Assembly: GCA_031472005.1 (NCBI GenBank)
Contig: PZJY01000006.1
Coordinates: 2,108,001-2,172,000 of the forward strand
Direction of reading: 5' to 3'
Length of the DNA: 64,000 nt
Source of the DNA: Tetracladium setigerum
Taxonomy: Eukaryota; Ascomycota; Leotiomycetes; Helotiales
Below, piece after piece: positions 13,701-24,564 of this stretch (positions are counted from its first letter, which is position 1; each line of letters begins with the position of its first letter). The notes below the pieces were generated by a model, which saw only the letters and a program-made list of their open reading frames with translations, was not told the DNA's origin and searched no databases. The position numbers were made by a program, and so were the translations under genes.

Positions 13701-14179
13701 ACTTGAATGTAAAAGGAAAAGAAGACTCACGTCTGCAAAACCCCCAACAAAAGATGCAACGCCCCCGCCTGACTCCTCAACTGCACACAATGTCCATTCA
13801 TCGCACTCTCATTCCACAAAACCCCAACCTTCTTCCTCCTCCCCATCTCCCTGCCCCCATCCCTCACCACACTATTGACCCCCTCCAAATCCACCAATAA
13901 CACCCTAACCGTCCGCTCAAAGCCCTTCATAGCACCCGCAAACGTTTGCGGTAAATGCTTATCCACGTCCCAGCGCGACGATAGCGACGCGGCATCATTC
14001 AGCATCAGCTGAGCCAATTGCTTCAGCGCGCCCTGCAGCGTTTCGAGCTCATCTTTGACGCTACCGATCGTTAAGTCGATGTCGTCGTAGCGACCTTTGA
14101 TGTCCGAACATGTTTTTATTGCTTTGGCGAAGTTGAATACTAGGCCTACTACGGCGCCTACGGAGCCGATGACGTCCAT
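10716..14179 (-). CDS. STAND-like N-terminal domain plus ankyrin repeats, frameshifted
   Basis: Four exons are inferred: 14179-13731, 13526-13059, 12949-11270 and 11135-10716. If one base is restored in the G6 run at 11528-11533 (minus strand) the product is 1005 residues. The first 150 residues (MDVIGSVGAVVGLVFNFAKA onward) resemble the helical N-terminal domain found at the front of fungal STAND/NLR-like proteins. A disordered Ser/Pro-rich linker follows, then many ankyrin repeats (for example GRSALHYAASENF, GQTALHLAARNRG, ERPLHYAVRSSS, ECPIHLATTKND). There is no NACHT or NB-ARC domain, so it is a STAND-like front end attached directly to a repeat sensor. A role in allorecognition or immunity is inference from architecture. 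As sequenced, the reading frame stops 26 bases beyond the G run, losing the last three repeats or so. Confidence 0.8.
11528..11533 (-). other. One-base frameshift site in the ankyrin gene
   Basis: The frame reading ..RDKKEVGG ends shortly after this G6 tract, while the frame shifted by one reads on as FLDKESVIEKVIEGC and then ankyrin repeats. Adding one G makes the whole coding sequence divisible by three. No usable GT-AG intron spans the site. Confidence 0.75.
13535..13680. repeat. Degenerate tandem repeat inside intron 1 of the ankyrin gene
   Basis: On the plus strand the run consists of about 15 imperfect units of 8-12 bp resembling TTTGAATC, TTTGAGTC or CCTCGAATC. It fills most of the 204-bp first intron (13527-13730), which is otherwise longer than other introns of this gene. 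Confidence 0.75.
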
Positions 14180-15240
14180 TTTGGCATTGCGTACCTACGG
14201 TTGTTGAATGATGTGGGAGAGATGGGGGGAATGAGGTATACTTAGAGAGGTAATAATACACAGGCAAGGAATGGGAAGGGAATGGAGGAAAATAATGTCG
14301 TTCAAGAGACGAGGCTGGCAGCAAGGCGCTCTCCATCGCAAGAGCACTGCCTCACGTGGATGGAGGCTTGAAGAGCTGCATGCATTGAAACCATGAAAGC
14401 CAATTATTGTCATTGAGCCTTTCCGACTTCGGTTTAGCTGTTTCGGTGAACCAAGTCTATTGTGACCACCTTACCTGTGCATGAGGAGGGCTAATAGCAA
14501 GGACGGAGAACCTAAGGTGCAGTATGTATGTAGGGACTTACCGAAGAAGTTGCATACATCTAGACTTACAGAGGCCGACCCAAAGCTTGACTCCAAACTT
14601 TTTACGAGAAACGGGAGAGATGCCTAGCGGCTTAAAGTTCACAAGTGATTTTATTTTTTTGCTTTCATTAACTGGTTTCTATGCTGCCCATAACAATGGC
14701 CCTACTTGGGTTTCCTCCACTTGCTTGCGTCCAAATAATGCCATAAAGTACAGAAGCTTTCCAAGCCCTCTCTTTGCGCGAGGGTATTAGAAAGCAGGGA
14801 AAGCTGGCGCTGGAAGATCAACACCAGCTAGCTAGAGGGTGAGGGGTTGCAGCTCGAATGGAGGGTCGAGGTGTCGTAAGATGTTCTCGAAAGGAGTTTT
14901 TCGAATGTATGTTGGGAAAATGGGAAAAGGATTGGATTTTGTTGGATGCGAAAAAAAGTGGAAAAGTTGGTTCGGAAAGGACAGGACAGTGTGACGAGGC
15001 GCATGTCAAACGCTTGTGTATCTCGTAGATCTGAAAGCAAAATTGAAATTCGAAGCTTCGGGATGAGTATGCTCTCATATGCTCGTTCTACGCCCACACC
15101 ATATACACAAATAACACCACCGCGACCGGGAAAAAAAGCAACAACCAAAGCAGACCGGACTGAGACGAAGAACCATAAACGCCGTTGTATTGTAGGAGAG
15201 GCCAATGGAAAAGGAACTCATTTTGTCGTCAAAAGGCTGC
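14180..15240. other. Intergenic, no gene seen
   Basis: Region between the ankyrin gene start and the WSC gene stop, both on the minus strand. It should contain the promoter of the former and the 3' UTR of the latter. Short open frames on both strands lack recognisable sequence. Confidence 0.5.
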
Positions 15241-16138
15241 TCAAGCGTTGGTGACCTAAAGATGGGGGGGTTAGTGTGTGTGATGAGCAAGAGGACTAAC
15301 ACAACCTACCTTGAGGATTCTCCTCGAGTAATCTTGGTTGTCTGCGATGCTGCCATCACTCATTCTCCTGTGGGCCATGACTGGGTCGAGACGAGTATCG
15401 TTAAAGGACGTGGCGGCGCTGCTGACTGGAGGCTTGGTGAAGCTGTTGATAGCCGCGTTACGTCGGTGTTCCTCCTCGATAGCACGTCTCTTCTTGTTGC
15501 GCATGAAGACGAACAATCCACCCATAATACCAGCAATGGCGAGGACTCCGACAACGACGCCTGCGGCAATGGCGGCAACGTTTGTTTTGCTTCCTGATGG
15601 TGCGCTGGTAGCGGTAGCCGAGCTCGAGGCAGTGACGAGCACAGTCTTCTGGGGGGCAGCAGTCGTTGATGCTGGGGCGGATGTAGATGTGGATGTACTC
15701 GACGAGCTGGATTGAGCATCTGGCTGATCGGCTTCGGGGAGGGAATTGGCAATTCCAGTATCGTAAAAGGAAAAGTAACCGTTCTTGCCACCACCTATGA
15801 GTTGATGATTGATTAGCACTTGAATACAGCAACAACAGGTACTGCTGGGATTACACACATAGACTTGGTTTCCAGCCGGGACAAGTGAGATTGCACTTGG
15901 TGTCATCTGCCTTGTCCGCATCGTTCGGGAGGGAATCACCACAGTAGCAATTGTAGGCGTTTGTGAGTGCAACGACGGCTGAGGTAGGGCACAATTCCTG
16001 GCATTTTCCTTCGGTATTGAACTCTTCCTTCGACTTGAAGGTGGTACCTGTTGATGATTTATAGCAACCGATGAGTGTGATGGCGGACTGGGCCGTGCCG
16101 AAGAGCGCGACGGCTGTGAGGACGATGGAGGACTTCAT
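15241..16138 (-). CDS. WSC-domain cell-surface stress sensor
   Basis: Type I membrane protein of the WSC/SLG1 kind, which senses cell-wall stress and signals to the wall-integrity pathway. Exons 16138-15859, 15794-15310 and a tiny last exon 15255-15241 (coding VTNA and stop) give 259 residues. Residues 1-19 are a signal peptide (MKSSIVLTAVALFGTAQSA). The WSC domain spans roughly 20-110, with its cysteines in GCYKSS, GKCQELC, CYCGDS, CNLTCPG and the SLCGG formed across intron 1. A Ser/Thr-rich mucin-like stretch covers about 121-164, a transmembrane helix 166-190, then the basic stop-transfer RNKKRR and a cytoplasmic tail with NDTRLDPVM. Short for a Wsc sensor but complete. The upstream region is exceptionally long (to the HET gene), suggesting complex regulation or a long leader. 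Confidence 0.9.
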
Positions 16139-16835
16139 AGTGTATAAGGCGAAGGGAAATGGCCGTAGCCTGTGGGGTGAGGGAACGGTCGATCCGTATG
16201 GGAGTCGTTCGAGATGTTGACCTGATTGTGTTGTTCAGGTCCGGGGTGGGATGGTTGCCTTAGATGTTGAGAGGATGGGAAGGGTAGAAGGTGGTTCTCG
16301 AGTCGAGGGTGGTTCTTTGTCTGTCGAGTGGGTGAATGGATTGGATGGACCTCGAGGGATGGCTTTGATGAACGTCTCCCTTGTGGTTCGACGACGACGA
16401 CGACGGCGGTGATGATGATGGTGATGATGGATTGCTGGGTGAGTGATGGAGGAGGAAGAGTGTTGGGGTTAGAGGAGGAGTCGCAGTCTGTTTCGGGATG
16501 GTCGTTTGCGTGAAACGTTGCCCTGCCGTGCAATTTCTATTTTTCAGCGGAACGAAGAAACAGCAACGACAACAACAATAACAACAATCAGACGCTCAAA
16601 CAATAATGATATGATGCAGAAGCAAAGGCCGTAACGAGTGCTGCCTTCTTGCGGATGGATGGATGGATTATTGGAAGAGAGCGTGATGCATTGGAAATGC
16701 TGGCTGGCGATGGCTGGAACGGAGAGTTGTGAGAGAGAGAGCGAAGAGATGGGGGGACTGAGTGGTCGTGGCCTGGTGTGTGGACAAGTGTGGGTGAGTC
16801 GGCAGAAGGATGACGGGGATGTGAAATTACAGCAG

Positions 16836-16866
16836 CATCCCATCCCATCCCATCCCATCCCATCCC
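16836..16866. repeat. CATCC simple repeat
   Basis: Six consecutive CATCC units. They create the artificial reading of repeated GWDGM on the opposite strand. Confidence 0.95.
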
Positions 16867-17301
16867 TCTCCTGACGATCCACGGCTAGTCGGGTGTCGCT
16901 AGAGGGAGCGTGTCTTGAGATTACTCTACAAACACCGCCGGATACGAGGTGGTTCTCTTTCACTTAGCCCAGTCAGTACTCACAACGCCGCCAAAGTCAG
17001 GCTTGGCGAGATCTGTCTAGCCACTCCCTGGGTGTGTGCCTATTAGATTGAGGATGCTTTATGCTTGCACATTTTTATACGCTTATGCAAGGTACTGTTC
17101 CTGTTTCCACTCTTCCACACTTTTCATCCAACCACTCAGGCCAAGTCCGGCTGAAGTCCAGATGAAAGGAGTTAATCTCCCTACAATACTCATCATCTTC
17201 TTCATAACTTTATACAGAGTAGTATATCCTCAGTCTTGCACAACCTGATGCAGCATACTGTACACAGACTTGATACTGTACGACAACTGTACGACGACTG
17301 T

Positions 17302-17325
17302 TACAACACACACACACACACACAC
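17302..17325. repeat. CA dinucleotide repeat
   Basis: An uninterrupted run of about eleven CA units in intergenic DNA. Confidence 0.9.
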
Positions 17326-18741
17326 GCCCGACGACGACCCTTCTGCAGCATGGCGTTCTTTTGCGCAGTGGTGCTGCATTGCACAGTGCGTGCGTCGACA
17401 CATTTTTATTTTTAATCCTGTTCGGCGCTTCTGCTTCTTCCATCTGATACATTCTGCGCTTTTCGTTGGCATCACCCAAGACATCTCGCATGTGCAAAAG
17501 CGATCCATCACCTCTTCAGGCCTAACATCTCCCCAACAACTACTACTACTCGAGGTACAACAACAACCATAATCGCAAAATAAGACGAATAAACTGGGGG
17601 CTCTCGCTTTGGCAAGACTTACTATCGTTCATGCTGCAGCTGCATCCATCTCGTTATTATCATCACGGAGTACGAGCAGCCATCCAAGCTCATCATTTTC
17701 TCGACCGAGTAGTGTTTGACTTTGCCCTTCCATGTTTGCTCTCCACAGGAACTCCACATGGGCAGTCTGCACGTCAAAAAGATTACTGCAGCTATTGTTA
17801 CGATCAATATTATTGTTATGATCATTATTATTCTGATGATGGTTGCAGCATCATTCTTCCCTCCGGAATCCTCGGTCGCAAGAGTCGGTCGATCCCATCT
17901 CCCTGCTATTTTTGGTCCTCGACTGCTGTATCCACAGTAGTAACTATTTCGAGTTTTTCAACATCATTTTTTTTAATCCTCCGACCCTTCTCGGAGCTGT
18001 GCGTCGGACATCATTATTTGGCGAACAATCGTACTGTGATGATAATTTCATGCTTCATGTTTCTTGCTCATCGTGTGTTTGGTTGTGTTCGCTGCCGTGG
18101 TGTTACAAATGCCATGCCTTCCGAAGGCGTGCCACGTCAAAGACATCCTATCCTGTCCACCTCGTAACATTTTCCTCCAGTACAAAGCAAACGAAACCTG
18201 CATGAATCTCCTGCTACTCTACAGTACCTCTCCAGATCATTCTTCTCAAACCCACTACTACTGCTCTCCCAAAGTCTCCAAGCAAAGTCTCGTCTCGTCT
18301 CTTCTGTTCTTTTCTTTTCTCTGCTTTGCCTTTGCGGGGTGACGACTCGTAGCGGCGGGGCAGCAGATTAACAATCCGACGGAACAGATCCAAGGAAATC
18401 AATCACCCAAGGGATGGATCCCCAAGATCATTCATTCACCCACTCACCCATTTTAGATTTCGGAATTGATCAAAAATCAATACTTTGACCAACTTGGCAG
18501 GCTTCCAGTCCACTTGACCGACTTCCGAGTTGGGATATTGGATCTTTCGTATCTGTAGGAAGAGTAAAATCAGCTTGCAAAAGTTACGAGGTGGAGTAGG
18601 TAGTGGAGTGTGGAGGTACGCGACGCGTCTTTCCCATTCTGCCGCTCGGAAGATTATCACACACAGCACAGCTGCACAGGTACAGTACAGTGGCTTCTTT
18701 GGGTCGGGCCTTTCGGTCTGGGGAGGCCCGAATATGAATAA

Positions 18742-19220
18742 TGAGATGTTGGGATGGGTACTTCTAGCTTTCTCTTTCTCGCGGGTGAATTGACTTTCTA
18801 AATAACCTTGACTGATGTGTTTATAAATAATATTTCATGGGGAGGGAGGGTTGACCCTTGTGGTATTCTCATCAGGTATGGAGTAGCTAGAGCAGGTAGG
18901 TAAGGTACTATATAATAATGGATTTCCCTCGGTGGTTTTTTTGGGGGGTTTTGCCTCGTATTTCGTATGCTGGATTATTCAGACTGGCTTGATTTGACAT
19001 CATACAGTGCAATTCTTGAGGAGTTCTGGATGATACTGTACGCCATAGTTGCCCCCAAAAAACGTGACAACTACAGCAGTACCAAGAATATGATAAACAG
19101 GAAAGAAATCTTTTATTTCCCTTTATCCCTCTACTCATGTCTAGAGATTAAAGGCTCGAGAGACTAACAAGAGAACTATAAAGAATCCGGCTTGAACGCT
19201 GGAAATAGGTAGGTATTCAC
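18742..19220 (+). repeat. Direct repeat, left copy, flanking the HET gene
   Basis: This block aligns with 21838-22333 in the same orientation. Shared anchors in the same order include GAGATGTT, CCCTTGTGGTATTCTCATCA, TTTTGCCTCGTATTTCGTATG, TACGCCATAGTTGC, CTACAGCAG and CTCGAGAGA. The copies differ by small indels and many base changes, a large share of them transitions. No coding capacity is seen. Confidence 0.88.
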
Positions 19221-19834
19221 TCCTGGTTGCGTTGATTGAATTGCTTACATTGCACAGGTAAGTAATAGTTTTCGCTTTCTGTATGGATGTTGGGCGGCGT
19301 CGTGTCCAGTTGCGTGGCCTGGCTTGATCACCTGATGATCCAGGCATTCTGGAAGATAAAAAGCTTCTCTCTCCACCTTCTTCTTCCTTAGACGAATATA
19401 TTCCTCTTAGGAAGACTTACTTGCTCTTAGTACTTATTCGGATCCTCTCTGCTTCTCTCATTTGCACTCTCCTCTCCTTTTCTCCCGCTACAACGGATGG
19501 TCAATCCTACTCTTCAACGTTACGCTAGCGAAACTAATAGCTCTGTATCACACCGATTCACACGCAAATTAGGGTACAATGAAGTCCAATCCTCGAATAA
19601 GCCAGTCGATCAATTTCTCGGTAGGATGAAAATGCATATACTCCTGGTTACGAAGTATGTCGACCAAACCCCCTGGTCGGCACGTGATATCAGAGCAGTA
19701 TCACAACAATTACTGCAGCCTGTTTACACCCCTTGTCTGCACCGCACCGTCATCCTTAAATTATAACCACAGGTGAATGATCCAAGCCTTTCCCTAACTA
19801 CAACACCATCTATTCCTTTACCATTCACATCGTA
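19221..19834. other. Unique region upstream of the HET gene
   Basis: Lies between the left direct repeat and the HET start codon. It is pyrimidine-rich near 19370-19490, as is common in fungal promoters and leaders. Confidence 0.5.
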
Positions 19835-21601
19835 ATGTTCGACAAGATGTTCTCGCGTAAGAAGACGGAAGCTAAACAGCCGTCGGGCCGACGCTTTGGC
19901 ATATTCAAGAAAGTGGATGAAGCGAACCCGTTCTACCACCACAGTCCACTCGACAGCTCGACGGACGGCATCCGACTGTTGACTCTCGAGGCAGCAAAAG
20001 ATATCGAGGCCCCTATCAAGAGCTCGCTGGATCATGTAACCTTTGCCCAGAAGCCGAAGTATGAGGCGCTATCATACACATGGGGCGACGAAACCACCAA
20101 AAAGAAGATCTCGATCAATGGAGCTGAATTTGAAGTGGGACGAAACCTCTATGATGCTTTGAAGCATATAAGACGTACCGATCGTGACCGTGTTCTTTGG
20201 ATTGACGCAATTTGCATCAATCAAGCCAATGTCCCAGAGAAGAATCAACAGATTCGCATGATGCCATTCACCTATAGCAAAGCATCACTTGTCTTAGTAT
20301 GGCTGGATGTACCGCCTGGTTTTGGCCAATTATACCTGCACCAGATCTTTGGATCTAAATCTGGGCATTTGCAGGTGGTTGCCAATAACGCCCTTGTCGA
20401 CTTATGCAGAAATCCATATTGGAGACGGGTGTGGATAATTCAGGAGATTGGTTTAGCAAGAAGAATACAGATCTACTGTGGGAGTTACAATATGGGCTGG
20501 GAGCAATTTATCTCCAAGGTCGAGTCATGCCAGGCATGTCACAACAGCATCCCGTTAAAGTTTCAAAGGCAATTGAACGACAAGTATTCAAGTGGTCACA
20601 AACTTCAGACTCTCATCGAGACACACCGGGGGAGTCTTTGTAAAGAACCCAGAGATCATATTTACGGTTTTATTGGGCTCGCTATTGACTGCGAGGACCG
20701 GTTTCCAATCGACTACAACAAGTCTCTTTACGACGTTTGGAAGGATACAATCATGTTCAAGGCGATGGATCAAGACTCACCTCAGCATGATATTTTGCGC
20801 TTTGCGAAGACGGTTCAAGCATTGCTTGGTGGGCAGAGGATTGCAACTCGTGATGATGTGCAGAGTGAGATTCTCTTGCACGTGACAGCTGTGGACAAAG
20901 TCTGGGACGAAGAATACAGACTCGTACAATCTACTATCAACGAGGAGACAGCTGAGCTGAGGGTACCTGCCCGAATTGCAGGTCGCATATCTCATCTTGG
21001 TCCGACCTATCACGAAATCATTTCAGACACCAGAAAAATAGCCCAGTGGAAGTCCAGCATTACTCGATATATCCCAGATGACCAACTCCCAAGCGCCAGG
21101 GAAGAAAACGACTTGTTTATGGAAGTCCTGGAGAATGTCGTCGAACGCGATCTGGCAGCAATTTCTGGTTATGACCGAACCATTGCTTGGGAACCAACAA
21201 AATCACAACAGAGCCTCTTCATGCAAAAGGAACAAGTAGGACACCACCACCTCAAGAGAAAACCCGTGCCTGCTGGGCCGAGATTGTTTCTATTATCGGG
21301 AACCAAAGAGATTGACCCGAGCTCTTCTGGCAAAATGGGGCTTGCACCCCCGGAAGCCCAGGAGGGCGATTATGTTTGCCAGGTTCAAGGGATAGCGAAA
21401 GCGCTGATTGTGAGGAAATTCACAGGGTTCAGGATTATAGGAACGGCGGTGATGGCTGAGAATAAGTTTCTGGCACGAGCGACGAGAGAAGGTACACGGA
21501 CTAATTATGCTTTTGGGACAGCACAGTTCGATTCTATCGATCCGGAGGACCGAATTGATCTCTTCATCGATGTTGCGACGGCATATGAATTGCTCAATTA
21601 G
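19835..21601 (+). CDS. HET-domain (heterokaryon incompatibility) protein
   Basis: Single-exon gene for 588 residues. The HET domain lies in the first third, with its conserved blocks YEALSYTWG (76-84), LWIDAICINQ (121-130) and, further on, NPYWRRVWIIQEIGLA, plus the DHIYGFIGLA segment usual after the domain. HET domains trigger cell death on vegetative fusion of unlike individuals; in many family members of this type the actual role is untested. The C-terminal part has GTKEIDPSS and a GDYVCQVQG segment, the beta-rich region often found after HET domains. No transmembrane segment. The start is the ATG opening MFDKMFSRKK, and the frame contains no disablement. It is the only gene in about 6.7 kb and is bracketed by direct repeats, so gain by duplication or mobile DNA is possible. 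Confidence 0.93.
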   Translation: MFDKMFSRKKTEAKQPSGRRFGIFKKVDEANPFYHHSPLDSSTDGIRLLTLEAAKDIEAPIKSSLDHVTFAQKPKYEALSYTWGDETTKKKISINGAEFEVGRNLYDALKHIRRTDRDRVLWIDAICINQANVPEKNQQIRMMPFTYSKASLVLVWLDVPPGFGQLYLHQIFGSKSGHLQVVANNALVDLCRNPYWRRVWIIQEIGLARRIQIYCGSYNMGWEQFISKVESCQACHNSIPLKFQRQLNDKYSSGHKLQTLIETHRGSLCKEPRDHIYGFIGLAIDCEDRFPIDYNKSLYDVWKDTIMFKAMDQDSPQHDILRFAKTVQALLGGQRIATRDDVQSEILLHVTAVDKVWDEEYRLVQSTINEETAELRVPARIAGRISHLGPTYHEIISDTRKIAQWKSSITRYIPDDQLPSAREENDLFMEVLENVVERDLAAISGYDRTIAWEPTKSQQSLFMQKEQVGHHHLKRKPVPAGPRLFLLSGTKEIDPSSSGKMGLAPPEAQEGDYVCQVQGIAKALIVRKFTGFRIIGTAVMAENKFLARATREGTRTNYAFGTAQFDSIDPEDRIDLFIDVATAYELLN

Positions 21602-21837
21602 GAAGATGGTTAGCGAAAGACACAATGCATTTGTGCCAACGGGTGGCTATGTCATCCCAAGGACTGAATTGACCGGCTGGGAGCTATTGTATTAAAGTGT
21701 ACACATATATTAATTACCTGCTTTTTATTCCCAGATATTTACCCACTATCAAGTATGTACCTTACTAATCCTTTATTTATCGAATTGTACCTTCCTGTGT
21801 ACACACTTCATTGTCAACAGAATTAAGTAAAATTAAA

Positions 21838-22333
21838 AATGAGATGTTTGGATAGATACTTTTCAGCTCTCTCCTTTTTCGCGGATGAATTAACTTTTTA
21901 AAACAACCTTGATGTGTTTGTAAGTACTTTTGGGGTAGTCAAGAAAGGGAGGGAAGGGGGCCCTTGTGGTATTCTCATCAGATACGGAGTATGTGCCTAG
22001 GCACTGTAACAATGGATCCCCCTCGGTGTTTTCGTTTTGCCTCGTATTTCGTATGCTTGATTTGGAATCTTCCTTCGATTAAAAAGTATTCTCAAGGAGA
22101 TTCGGATGATACAGTACGAGTACGCCATAGTTGCTTGCTCAAAAAACAACGTGGCAGCTACAGCAGCACTAATACAGTATGGAGGACCAACAAAGGTTAG
22201 GTAAGATCCAAAGGAACGAAATCATTTTTCTTTCTTTTGTCCGTACTCATTTTTAGGCCTGAAAAGCTCGAGAGATGAACGAGAAGATCGGAAAGATCCG
22301 GCTGTGTACGAAGGTAGGAAGTAGATATCACCT
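21838..22333 (+). repeat. Direct repeat, right copy, flanking the HET gene
   Basis: Partner of 18742-19220, starting about 240 bp after the HET stop codon. The similarity fades after the AAGGTAGGAAGTAG stretch. I see no TG...CA ends, primer-binding site or gag/pol sequence, so these are not obvious LTRs. Confidence 0.88.
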
Positions 22334-22897
22334 TACACTTGGCGGGGAATTACTGTACAGCCTCGGGAACAAGAGTATATGTAATAGAGTAGCATTTATT
22401 TCTCCACTTTAGGAATTCTGATAACCTACTCCTCGTGAATGGGCTGAGATGTTGTTATATAACAGTCTCTGAATCGCATTCGAATGGTATAGTGTGATCA
22501 TGGTGATTTCTCTTGGGGTACATTCCATATGGTAGGTTGGAACTGGCCCTCACTTCTTTTCCCTCCCTTTCTCCTAGGTACCTTAGATACCTAACTCTGT
22601 CATAACACATGTTACTGCTCTATCTTCGAATGAGTAGTCAAAGGGTGTAGCTTGAAAATATATTTCTCTTGAATACTCCATCAGCGTGGACCTCCCTCTC
22701 CTGGCCGTCGCAAACTTCTCGGGCGAATTGTGGCGATGGCTGTTTTGGAGCTTGTCGTCTAGCAGCTGCAACATCTCCTCGAGATGTTGCAGTTTCTCCC
22801 TTTGTGGATGTCGAAATAGACAACTGGTATTCGAAGTTTGCAACCTTTCCAAATTGCAAAGCTAAAGTATGTCAAGATTTCCTAGCCTCAGGTTTCC
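22334..22897. other. Intergenic, no gene seen
   Basis: Between the right repeat and the RING gene stop. Short overlapping frames near 22583-22860 on both strands are not convincing as genes. Confidence 0.5.
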
Positions 22898-24049
22898 TCA
22901 GTCATTATATCGCTGCTGATGTCGCTGGTACGGATCGTAACGACGTCTCTCCCCATCGTTCCTTCCCCTTCCTCTATTCCTCTGAATATCATCCCTTCTC
23001 TGCCCGTGAGTAGCCTGCCCTGGCTCCTTCGAAACCGCAACCTCAGCATACTGCACATGCCTATCCCAATCCTCCAAAGAAGTATACGGACTTCTCAACC
23101 AAGCTCTCATCTCATGCAAAAACAGCCTCGTATTCTCCCTTCCCAAAAATTCCTGCAACATATCCTCGGCCTGTCCTGCACTCCCCTGCATATCCACCGT
23201 CTTCAAGATCGCCACAATATACTCCAGCAAGAACTCCGCATTATTCGCCCGTCGATCGGAGGGCGAGGCGCCATTACTGGAAGGAGTGAGGAATTCAAAC
23301 ACTTGCAGTTCTCGGCGGATCCATTTTCGTGCGCGCGATATGAGTTCGGCGTCGCGGGTGAAGAGTTGGGGTGTGAGATCTCGAAAGCGGGATACGCGGT
23401 TTGAGCCTACATGAAGTGAGAAGAGCTGGTTGCTGTAGATGTATCGCCGGCGTATCAAAGCTTCGTCTGCGGAAGGAGGACTCCTCGTGAGAGACGGCCG
23501 TCTGGTGCGGTAAGGTCTGCGTGCTCGAGTGTTATATTGGTAGGGTCGGGAATTCGAGTTTGAGGACGTAGAGGTCGACGGATGGCTGGGTTTGGTGGAG
23601 GTAACTTCGTATGTTTTATGTGTTTTGTTTCCGTCCTTGAACTCGTACTGCACAGTTCGCACTTCTGCTTTGCATAGTGGGCATGATGATCGCTCCTGTA
23701 GCCAGCTGATCAGACAGAGGAAGTCGAAGCTGGCATGTTGACATGGTGTTGCCACTGCTGGCTCTGTGATGCGATCGAGACAAATGACGCAGCAATCCGA
23801 TTCTTCTTCTTCATCTGGGCGAGATGATATCTCGGACAGGGTAGCCTGAAGAATCTGCGCCCTTGAGTTTAGGTCGTCGTCGTCCATGGGGTATGTGAGG
23901 TTGGGGGTTGGGGATGTTGTTACATTGATTCGTGGTAGGGCAAGGTTAGGAAATATTGCGGTCATAAGTCTTAAGTGGATGTCAGAAAATATAGGCTCAA
24001 TTTGAGCTTTTGCCTCCAAACGAGGGTGAGAAAGAATACCCAAAGTCAT
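22898..24049 (-). CDS. RING-finger protein, probable E3 ubiquitin ligase
   Basis: Single-exon gene, 383 residues from the first ATG at 24049, or 329 if translation begins at the MDDDD codon at 23887; another ATG lies between. The RING finger is at about 87-126: CVICLDR, then PCQHASFDFLC, then CPLC, close to the Topors-like variant in which the helix reads SWLQER. The middle is Ser/Thr/Arg-rich and disordered; the tail is Arg/Asp/Gly-rich. RING proteins of this type bring a ubiquitin-charged E2 to a substrate; the substrate is unknown here. A cluster of acidic residues (DEEEES) directly precedes the finger. I prefer MDDDD as the start, because the preceding 54 residues are not typical of the family, but both are possible. 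Confidence 0.85.
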   Translation of the reverse strand: MTLGILSHPRLEAKAQIEPIFSDIHLRLMTAIFPNLALPRINVTTSPTPNLTYPMDDDDLNSRAQILQATLSEISSRPDEEEESDCCVICLDRITEPAVATPCQHASFDFLCLISWLQERSSCPLCKAEVRTVQYEFKDGNKTHKTYEVTSTKPSHPSTSTSSNSNSRPYQYNTRARRPYRTRRPSLTRSPPSADEALIRRRYIYSNQLFSLHVGSNRVSRFRDLTPQLFTRDAELISRARKWIRRELQVFEFLTPSSNGASPSDRRANNAEFLLEYIVAILKTVDMQGSAGQAEDMLQEFLGRENTRLFLHEMRAWLRSPYTSLEDWDRHVQYAEVAVSKEPGQATHGQRRDDIQRNRGRGRNDGERRRYDPYQRHQQRYND

Positions 24050-24564
24050 GGATGCGAGTAAATCTCCATCCTCGAAATTTGAAGTCTTTTATTTTGCTAC
24101 CAATGGAAGGCAAACATCCAAAATGCGAATGTGCTAACTCCAAGGTTCTTGTGAGAAGAAGGTCGCCAAGAACTAGAAGAATGTCTTGATATGTACAAAA
24201 ATTTCACTCCAAAATAAGTACAGAAAAGAACTATGTAGTGACTAGGTACTTACATAGTTTCCTCCTCTAAGATGCTAATTTTAGAATCAAAAGCTCCAAA
24301 CTGAGCATATATCGAGCCCCTACAGTACAAGTTTGACATGCGCACGCGAATATACTTTGTTCGTAGCGTACAGTAGTTGCGGAAGCTTATCGATAAGAAG
24401 GAGGGGCGCCAACGAGCTTGGAGAAGTGAGCTTCGATACGAGGTGACATCCGATCAACTTCACCCTGGCCTGCTCTCCCATCTCGCATCAAGACCACAAC
24501 AATATTGTCAATTCCTCCTGCTCGAGGAGTCACCATGCGCCGGAGTTGACCTGGCTTTGCAGCC
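24050..24564. other. Divergent promoter between RING and J-domain genes
   Basis: About 515 bp separating two divergently transcribed genes. No other feature seen. The open frame continues upstream of the J-domain start but without an ATG in good context. Confidence 0.5.

Larger units (their letters stand above)
16139..18740. other. Long gene-poor region upstream of the WSC gene
   Basis: Contains simple-sequence tracts (CATCC units at 16836-16866, CA units near 17302-17325) and pyrimidine-rich runs but no coding region I trust. Part is likely the 5' leader and promoter of the WSC gene. Confidence 0.5.

Noticed and set aside
15338..15794. Long frames antisense to and shifted against the WSC gene
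   Set aside because: They mirror the Ser/Thr/Ala-rich coding strand, a usual shadow of low-complexity coding DNA.
17631..18167. 178-codon plus-strand frame with an ATG in the WSC-HET intergenic region
   Set aside because: Composition is driven by TTATTA/TCAT runs (Tyr-Cys-Asp repeats), no domain, and other frames are equally open; likely leader or intergenic DNA.
18742..22333. LTR retrotransposon with a captured gene
   Set aside because: No TG/CA ends, primer-binding site, polypurine tract or gag/pol; only the paired repeats are supported.
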